From the NCBI GenBank assembly GCA_019775845.1, contig JADQAV010000032.1, positions 124,001 to 188,000 on the forward strand: 64,000 bases of DNA. The letters run 5' to 3'. The notes under the pieces were generated by a model. That model did not search any database. It was not told the DNA's origin and saw only the letters and a program-made list of their open reading frames with translations. The position numbers and the translations under genes were made by a program. Source of the DNA: Myrmaecium sp. VS I D KN 1 (taxonomy: Eukaryota > Ascomycota > Dothideomycetes > Valsariales > Valsariaceae). Below, piece by piece: positions 56,773 through 64,000 of the stretch; positions within the stretch are counted from its first letter, which is position 1; every line of letters starts with the position of its first letter.

Positions 56773-59700
56773 ATGCGCGGCTCTACCACTGCCGCCGCGG
56801 CGCTCTCGCTGTTCGGCTCTCTGGTCGCTGGCCAGTCTGCCATCGCCACCTACACCCCCTGCGCTGACTGCCCTTCGGGCGTGGGTCCTTCCCCTGTCGC
56901 CATCACCTCCCAGTACCAGGAGGTGTCGGTCTGCAGCGCGACCACCGGTTCTACTACCGTGACTCCTACCGTCACCGGAACCGCCGTCGTCACCCCGAGG
57001 GTCGTCGCTACCGTGGGCTACGCGTGCGACGATGCGCAGGAGACCTGGGTTTCCACCGTCATCCCCGCTGCTGCCTCGGATGGCTCCTACACCTCCACCA
57101 CCGTGACCGCCGTGGACCAGATCATCACCGCCACCTACTTCCGTGAGACTCTCACCAGCACGGTCGGCTCCGCCATCCCTACTCTTGCTCCTAATGCCAC
57201 CGCCTCCGCCAACGGAACCGCTCCCCTCGCCACTGGCACTGCCGTCTCCGGCAACCGCACCGCCACCGGTCTCTTCCGTCGCCAGGCTGCCGCCACCCCG
57301 GTCACCGTCATCGACGTTGTCGAGATGATCTACACCGCGCCCTTCAACGAGCTCGGTCCCCACGCCATCCCCGACTACGCCGGCAGCGGTCTTTGCCCCG
57401 TTGATGTCTGCGGTCCTGACGCCCAGGGCGAGGAGTTCCAGCCCATCCACATCAAGGAGTGCCACAACGGCAACTGCATCGAGTACGATGCCCTCTGGAC
57501 CTTCAACCCGGCCCCGGCCACCACCTCTGCCAGCACCGTCACCGTGACTACTGGTATCCCCGTCACCACCACCGGCGAGGTTACCACCACCGTCACCGTG
57601 ACCACTGGCGTTCCGGTGACCTCCAGCGGAACCACTTCCACCACCACCGTCGTTGCGGTTGCTCCCTACACGACCACTGTTGCCGTGGCTCCTACCACCA
57701 TCATCATTGAGATCATCCATACCGCGACCTTCACTCGCTCGGCATGGCACACCTCAACCAGCGCGGCCGCTCACACCGCTCCTCCCGCGCTTCCCTCTGC
57801 TCCCGCTGGTTGCGAGGTTGTTGAGACCACCTACATCACCATCGAGTCTGAGACTTTCGTGACCAAGACCGCTTACTACACGAACCCCACCGTGACCTCC
57901 GGTCCTACCGTCACCTACGTCGCTGCTCCTGGTGTCACCTCGGTCCCCGCGGCCTACGGCGGCTCCGGTTCTGGCTCCGGCTCCGGCTTCGCTCCCCAGC
58001 CCTACCGCCCTGGCAACGGTGGTTCTCCTCAGCTTCCTCCTGGCTGGACTACCATCATCACCGTCTGCATCAACTGCGCTGCTGAGCCCACCACCGTCAC
58101 CTTGACCGTTCCTACGACCGTCACCCAGACTGTCCCGGTCACCGTCACTGCCAACCCCACTGGTGCTGCCTCTGTCTCCGCCACTGTTACCGGCGCTGCC
58201 ACCACCTCCGCCGCTGCTACCGGCCTGAGCTGCCCTGCTGATGACCGCACTGTCTACCTTGCCCGTGACGAGTCTACCTGGCAGATCCAGTGTTTCACCG
58301 ACTTCAACGGTATCGAGGTCAATGCCAAGCGTGAGGAGACTTCTCCCGTCAAGCCCCGCTCGATCGGCACTGCCGACTCGTTCAAGGACTGCATTGACCT
58401 TGGTAACGCCATCTCCGATGTCATCGCGGTTGTCTACTTCCCGTCCACCGGCGAGTGCAACGCCTGGAGCTACATCACCAACACCAGGTTCTACGACCCC
58501 TCTGCCTGGGCTGCCACCCTCATCATGAAGGGCCCCAACTTCAGCAGCAGCAGCTCCTCCATGATCTCCTCTGCCACGTCTTCTGGTTCTGCGTCCGCCT
58601 CGGCTTCCGCTTCCGCTTCCGCCACTGGCAGCGGAAGCTCCGTCGTTCCGTCTGCTACCGCCTCTGGCAACGGCACTTCCGTCCTCCCGTCTGCTACCGT
58701 CTCTGGTAACGGCACTTCTGTCGCCCCGTCCGCCACTGCTACCTCCTCCCTCTTGAGCTGCCCGTCCTCGGACAACTCCACCTATACTACTCCTGAGGAG
58801 AGCACCTACGACATCGAGTGCTACACCAACTTTGCCGGTACCCAGGTCTCTGCCAGCACCCTGAGCAAGCGTGAGCTCGGTATTGCCTCCTCCCTCGAGG
58901 GCTGCATCAACCTTTGCGACCACAGCGACATTTGCATCATCGCCGTCTGGACCCCGTCCACCACCGTCTGCATTGGTTACAGCTCCGTTGAGGGCTCTGG
59001 CTTCTACGACCCCAGCGTTTGGTCTGGTCGTCTGATCCACAGGGGCTACAACACCACCGGTAAGATACATTGATAACTCCCCGTCTGCTTCTTTATGCTA
59101 ATCCTTTCCTCCAGCCTCCGCCAGCTCTAGCATTCCTGCCTCTACGCAGTCTGCCAACGCCACTGCCAGCAGCATCCCCACTGCCTCTTCCAACGGCACC
59201 GCTACTGCTATCCCCACCGTTTCCGCTTCCGCCTCCCTGAACGGCACTTCCGGTCTTCCCACCGCCACCGCCAGCGCCAACGGCACCGTCACTGGCCTTC
59301 CCACTGGTAGCGTTCTTCCCACTGTCTCTGCCAGTCTGAACGGCACCGCCACCGGTCTTCCCACCGGCTCCGCCAGCGTCAACGGTACCTTGACCGGTCT
59401 CCCCACTGGCACCGCTCTTCCCACTGGCCCTGCTAGCGTGAACGGTACCCTCACTGGTCTTCCCACTGGCACCGGTCTTCCCACCGGCTCCGCCACTGCG
59501 AACGCTACCTTGACTGGCCTTCCCACTGGCACCGTTCTCCCCAGCGCCTCTGTCAGCGTTAACGGCACCTCTGCTCTCCCCAGCGGCACCGGCTCTGTCC
59601 TGCCCTCTGCCAGCGTCAACGGCACCTCTGCCCTTCCCAGCGGCACTGGTCTGCCCTCTGTCTCTGTCTCCGTGTCTGCCTCGGTCTCTGCCTCTGTGAG

Positions 59701-60619
59701 CATCAACGCTACTTTGACTGGCCTTCCTACCGGCACCGTTCTGCCTACCGTTTCCGCCAGCGTTAACGGCACCTCTGCTCTGCCCAGCGGCACCGGCTCT
59801 GTCCTGCCCTCGGCCACCGGCACTGGTTCCGCCAGCGCCTCGGTCAACGGCACCCAGACCGCCTCGGGATCTGCCACCGCCTCGGCCTCCGCTACCGTGA
59901 CCGGCTCTGCCAACTCTACCTTCGCCACCTCCGTTGCGCCTGCCACCACCGGCACTGCCTCTGCCACTGCTACCAACAGCACCACTGGCACCGGCACTAC
60001 CACTGCTACTGCCACCCAGGTGGTGATCTCCGGTACTACCGTCCCGATTACCTGCCCTGCGGATGACGACGCCCTCTACCTTACCGACAACGACTCCGGC
60101 TTCGACGTCCAGTGCAACGTCACCATGAGCGGTGTTGAGATCGACATCAGCCTTCCCCTTCGCATGGCTCGTCGCCAGCTGGCTACCGCCACCAACGCCA
60201 ACGACTGCATGAACATCTGTGACGACACCTCTGGCTGTATCGCCGCTATCTACAACACCGTTGACAGCTCTTGCGCTGGTTACTCTAGCTACACCCAGAC
60301 CTCTGGTACTCCTGACACCAACTTGATTGCTGGTGTCCTCGAGTTCAAGGGTGCTGATGCTACTCCCCTTCCTTCCTCCTCCGCCACTGCCACCTCGACC
60401 ACCTCCGCTACCGCTCAGCCGTCCTCCGACCCTGATGCGGACACCGAGGCTGCTGAGAAGCGTGAGGCCAAGCCCTGGGAGCTGGTCCCCAAGCGTAGCC
60501 TGAAGGCTGCCCGTCACGTCGGTGGCGGTCACGTCCTCCGCCGCGCCGGCCGTCTCCAGCGCTCCGACGTGGAGGAGGTTGAGAAGAAGGTCAAGCGTAC
60601 CGTCAACATCCAGTTGTAA
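56773..60619 (+). CDS. Large secreted mucin-like repeat protein with three cysteine modules (adhesin-like)
   Basis: Two exons, 56773-59059 and 59115-60619 (intron 59060-59114, GTAAGA..CCAG), give 1263 aa. Signal peptide: MRGSTTAAAALSLFGSLVAG. The protein is almost wholly Thr/Ser/Ala/Gly/Pro with dozens of N-G-T and N-A-T sites, so heavily glycosylated, and secreted. An N-terminal region (residues ~20-260) has its own Cys pairs (CADCPSG; CPVDVCGP; CHNGNC). Three related Cys modules follow, at about 58224-58530, 58755-59050 and 60045-60350: each starts with a CPADD/CPSSD motif, then xxC-x-T/V..., then GCINLCDHSD / DCMNICDDTS-like core and ends with FYDPSxW or similar. They resemble PAN/Apple-like domains but do not match any consensus fully. 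Between modules 2 and 3 lies a repeat block with LTGLPTGTxLP and SVNGTSALPSGTG. Several dibasic sites (KRE, KRS) suggest Kex2 cleavage. No GPI signal or membrane helix is seen. Role: cell-wall, adhesin or matrix protein, by inference. Confidence 0.9.
59220..59900 (+). repeat. LPTG/NGT-rich tandem repeat block (coding)
   Basis: Imperfect repeats of about 25-35 residues inside exon 2, with alternating words LTGLPTGT and SVNGTSALPSGTGS, each unit carrying one N-glycosylation site. Units differ in length and in silent positions, so the block has diverged and is not a fresh expansion. Confidence 0.85.
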
Positions 60620-63600
60620 GCGCGCATCGGGTACGGCGTTTTTTCTTGTCTTTTCGGCCTTTTCGGAAACAGCAATCACGAAGCACACGCAACACCGAGG
60701 TGGTGAACGGGAGTGTATGGAGGAGTGAGGAAGGAGGAAGCTCAATGACATTGTGGGGGTGAAATGCCTTTACCGGCTGCCACCACATTCCTTTGTTGAT
60801 TCCACCCCCCTTGTTCCAACAACCCCTCATCATCGACATGAGTTTTCCTTCCTTTATTGGAGCCTCTTTTCCTTTTGCATTTTTATTTCCTTACACTAAT
60901 ATTTTCCCCCTTTGTTCCCCCTTCCTCTCCCACCCCCCCTCTCACCCTGCTCACCCATCGGTGTTGGCTGTGTGTGGCTTGGGGGTTTTCTTCTTCTCAG
61001 TAGTAGCGTTTTGTTAGCAGCTTTTCTGTTGTGACAACACAGAAATGGAATGTATGTGTGTGGATGGATGACAAGTGTCAAAGAGGAGGAAGAAGAAGAA
61101 GAAGCAGGCGGTTGTGTGTATAAAGGGCATGGACAATCTCACTTTTGTATTTACTACTACTACGACTATACACATAACTCTCTGTGATTCATCAGGCCCA
61201 CCACAAAATTGGACATGCTTTTTTTGCCTTGTACTTTTTTTCTTTCTTCGTCTGCGACTTGGTGCCTCGGTGCCTTGAACTCGATCGCCTTTTTTCGTCT
61301 TTACCCCTCTTCCCTTCCCCCACTTCTCACCTTCCATCCTTTCATCAAACTCTAACCTTTGTTTGTTTTGGTTTGCAGGTCATTTCCTACTGTACGCGTC
61401 TCTTGCGTCTCTTCCGCCCTTCTGCCTGACTCATTTACATTTGTCGCTAAATTTACCTTGCTTTCCTTTAACGTTAGCGGGAACTTTGATCGTTAGGTAG
61501 GCTTCTGTACCTTGGTCTGTGGGATTTTTTCTTCTGCTGCTGCTGCAGGGGTACGTGAGGGTGTGGTGCGTGCGAGGGTGAGGTGCGTGCGGTGCGTGCA
61601 CTGTGGGTTGTGCAAGGGTGTGGTGGGGAAGAGGAGTGCAGGGATGCCCTGGGAATCTCGGGATGCAGGGGATGCTGGGACGCATTGCGTCTGTGCAGGG
61701 GGCGCCCTGGGATTCTGCTCTGCAGGGGTACAGGGATGTTGTTCTGCAGCTTTTGCGCAAGACGCAAGGGCCTTTACTCCGTGATATCGAAAGTAAATCA
61801 AGTGGGGCAATTCACGTGCCAGAACATCAAAAATTCTTAATAAAATAACTACTGATTGAATTATCCTAGGGATTTTATTTATTCTATTTTAGACCCTATA
61901 GAATAAGCCTATCTATTTTATTTCTTAAAATATAAGAGTATTTCTTCTTAACGTAGAGTTAAATCGCTATTTAGAAGACCTAGATTTCGTCGGAGGTCGG
62001 AGGTCCGATCGGAGGAATATTATACCAGATCACGTGGATGATTAATTCTCGATATTACGGACTACCTTCCAGGCACTTGGACGGTGGCGTTCGTGGCTGG
62101 TGGATGGTGGGTGTGCTGGGCTGAGTGTGGCTTGTGTGAGGTGGGAAGGGGAAGGATCTAGATCTTTGTTTTCTGGATGTTGATGTGGATCTGGGATGAA
62201 CTGCTCAGGCTGAGATTCTTCGAGGTTTCGCTGATGTATGGATACACATGTCTTCACTGTTCTTTATTTGTTTGTCTGGTTTTACTGTGCGAGTGTTTGT
62301 TCGCACGTTTAGGCGTGTCCATCTATTCACATTGCCTTGCTGCGTCCGTACATGTCTTCTGCTGCTTGCTGCTCGCAGGAGAACCAGATCAAGCCGTTCT
62401 ACCAAGGCCTAATTTGCATACGTACATATCCGCTGTATCAGAAGCACTCCCGGGTCGTCTTTCTCAAGAATCACTTCCTCCCTATCCCCACTCCGGTCCG
62501 TTGTCTCCTTCGGCCATGTCCGAGGGTGAACAACGTCCCTGCTTCGAGTCCTCTTGCTGAAAGATGAGCGTTGCTGCCGTTCTCCACGTGGCTGACAAAC
62601 GAAGAGAGAGGGGCGCTGGCTCTGTGCTAAAGCAGTGATGGGACTTTCACTCCGGACTGTCTGCGTGCGTGCGTGTCGTTCTTCCCGCTTCGGACATGAC
62701 CGAGATGTGAGAGGTACTACGGCGGGGTGGAGGGGTTTGGGGGCGTGGAGTGGAGTTTGGAGAGGGAGTTGTATAGTACATCTGCCCGTCTAGAACGGCC
62801 AGCTTCGTGCGGATACCCACACCCACTCCAGACCCCTTCTCCTCCCCATCACTCGGTCGCTCGCTTGTTATAACGAACCGGTATACACACACGGACGGAA
62901 TGGAACGACCTCGAGGTCTTGCATAAAAAAAAAAAAAACCACAAACCCAACTCCCGACTCCCCACTCCTCACTCCTCCGTACTGCCCCTCCCTCCTCCAG
63001 ACCCCTGTGCTCCGCGCCCTCTCTCGCTTGCCCTTCGGAGCTGAACGAAGAAAAGGGGATAGAGCAAGCCTCAGGGAATACTCTTCAAAAGGTACGGTGC
63101 GTGCGTACGTGCGTGGTCGGTCTCCCCGTTCGAACAACGGAGGTGTGTCCGGTCCGGTCGGGTTGTTCTGGAACGTTGCGTCGGACGGTGTGCCGTCCCG
63201 CCGCAAGGGATCATGGGTTTTTGGCAGCCGCCTTCGTTCGGCCGTTGTGGAGAGTAAGAAGAGGAGGCGCTGGTGCTGGCGCTGGCGCTGTCAGCTCGTC
63301 GGTGATGGGGATGAAAAGGGTTGGGATGGGTTGGACCAGAATATCCGCCATCTCGGTTCTTGGATCTTTTTCTCTGCCTCGCAGCGATACCGGCCCGCAC
63401 TGACTCTCAAGGTACCATGACAGACGGACCCGTTGTGGAAAGGACGTATGGTGATGACTTTTTCATGGAAATAGAACAGAGGACTCCGTGATATATAACC
63501 CGTGCCGAAAAGAAAACAGATAAAGAACATGACAGAAGCTGTCTGTCGATATGCACTAAAGCACAAGACATACCTCCTCTTTCCCTCCTCCTCCTTCTCC

Positions 63601-63717
63601 TCCCTGATCCTCGCCTCTCCTCTCTCCTTCCCTCGTTTGCTTTATGGCTCCAGTACCTCAACCAGCTTTTTCCCGCCCTTCCCCTCAATCCCCTCTCACC
63701 CCCTCCCCTTTCCCTTC
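60620..63717. other. 3.1 kb intergenic with an AT-rich island
   Basis: No gene supported. A purine/GT-rich stretch at about 61.5-61.75 kb is followed by an AT-rich island (about 61825-62035). An A14 run is at 62925-62938. Confidence 0.5.
61825..62035. other. AT-rich island, possible relic of a repeat
   Basis: About 210 bp with strongly raised AT content in a GC-rich neighbourhood, bounded on both sides by CACGTG (61813-61818 and about 62030-62036). It shares the word TTTTATTTCTTA with the AT-rich island next to tRNA-Pro. This may be a mutated transposon relic. Confidence 0.4.
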
Positions 63718-63906
63718 TTAGTTGATAAAGTTGACACAGAAGAAGTGCAGAATGAAGCTGCCGAACACAAAGTCGGCGAAGGCGCGCTCGTCGGAGACAG
63801 TTTGAAACTCGGCCCGGTTGGCTGGGTTGGTCTGGATGCGCAGGCTGGCCGTGAGGACGAACTGGCCGACGGTCGCGCTGAAGCCGGAGAGGAAGGCGTT
63901 GAAGGG
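63718..63906 (-). CDS. OST2: Oligosaccharyltransferase subunit OST2/DAD1, C-terminal exon (cut by window edge)
   Basis: A small multi-helix subunit of the ER oligosaccharyltransferase that transfers the Glc3Man9GlcNAc2 glycan to Asn. Only the last exon (62 aa) is in the window. It follows an acceptor TCCATCCAG; the rest lies past 64000, beyond an intron whose donor is not in view. The sequence is close to other DAD1 proteins: PFNAFLSGFSATVGQFVLTA, LRIQTNPAN, ERAFADFVFGSFILHFF and the terminal VNFIN, the family's usual end. It contains the last two membrane helices. Confidence 0.93.
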   Translation of the reverse strand, partial: PFNAFLSGFSATVGQFVLTASLRIQTNPANRAEFQTVSDERAFADFVFGSFILHFFCVNFIN

Positions 63907-64000
63907 CTGGATGGAAGGGGGAGATCAGTAGGTTTTCTTTTATCCTTCTTCTCTTTGATGGATGGATAGGAGAGATGTCTCGTGCGGGGGTCTGTGGCTG

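Noticed and set aside
59093-60751. 552-codon minus-strand frame and 57754-59070 minus-strand frame over the mucin-like gene
   Set aside because: Antisense of repeats; signal peptide, splice sites and glycosylation motifs fit the + strand.

Overview
This 64 kb window is nuclear DNA of a filamentous ascomycete (Pezizomycotina). The evidence is short spliceosomal introns (about 50-290 nt, GT..AG), a nuclear ATP synthase subunit 9 with a mitochondrial presequence, a fungal-type URA4 dihydroorotase, intron-bearing tRNA genes, and family-specific genes such as ACS-family MFS carriers, a GT34 glycosyltransferase and a fungal Stealth protein. A Dothideomycete is my best guess from overall gene style, but the class cannot be proved by eye. 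Coding DNA is GC-rich and biased, so many long open frames antisense to real genes are shadows and were left out.

Left part (0.8-15.3 kb) is dense housekeeping: an F-box/WD40 ubiquitin-ligase adaptor (+), a mitochondrial ribosome recycling factor (+), a four-unit polyubiquitin gene (+), the tRNA-thiolation enzyme CTU1/NCS6 (-), mitoribosomal protein uS7m (-) sharing a short divergent promoter with dihydroorotase URA4 (+), and nuclear ATP9 (-). Several of these serve translation, protein turnover or the mitochondrion.

From 15.3 to 22.5 kb there is a gene-poor stretch. It holds only broken or unproven coding signals, including a possible decayed multi-exon gene at about 18.6-20.8 kb. An orphan protein with an acidic tract follows (22.5-23.7 kb).

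The middle part (25.3-38.4 kb) looks accessory: two adjacent Dal5/allantoate-type MFS transporters (-), a LPxxIRxxxYRYLL-type F-box-like protein (+), a salicylate-hydroxylase-like FAD monooxygenase (+) and a secreted GMC oxidoreductase (-). Together they could form a small uptake-and-oxidation cluster; this is inference. One MFS intron carries eight copies of a 17-bp minisatellite.

Between 42.3 and 44.7 kb are five tRNA genes on one strand: Leu(AAG), Ile(AAT), initiator Met, Thr(AGT) and Pro(AGG). All but the initiator have introns. A T29 tract and an AT-rich island lie beside them.

The right part (45.8-64 kb) is all secretory pathway: a GT34 Golgi glycosyltransferase (-), a Stealth-type sugar-phosphate transferase with an EF-hand (-), a 1263-residue secreted mucin-like protein with three related cysteine modules and LPTG-rich repeats (+), and, cut by the window edge, the oligosaccharyltransferase subunit OST2/DAD1 (-). 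No virus-like element, CRISPR array or rRNA gene was found.
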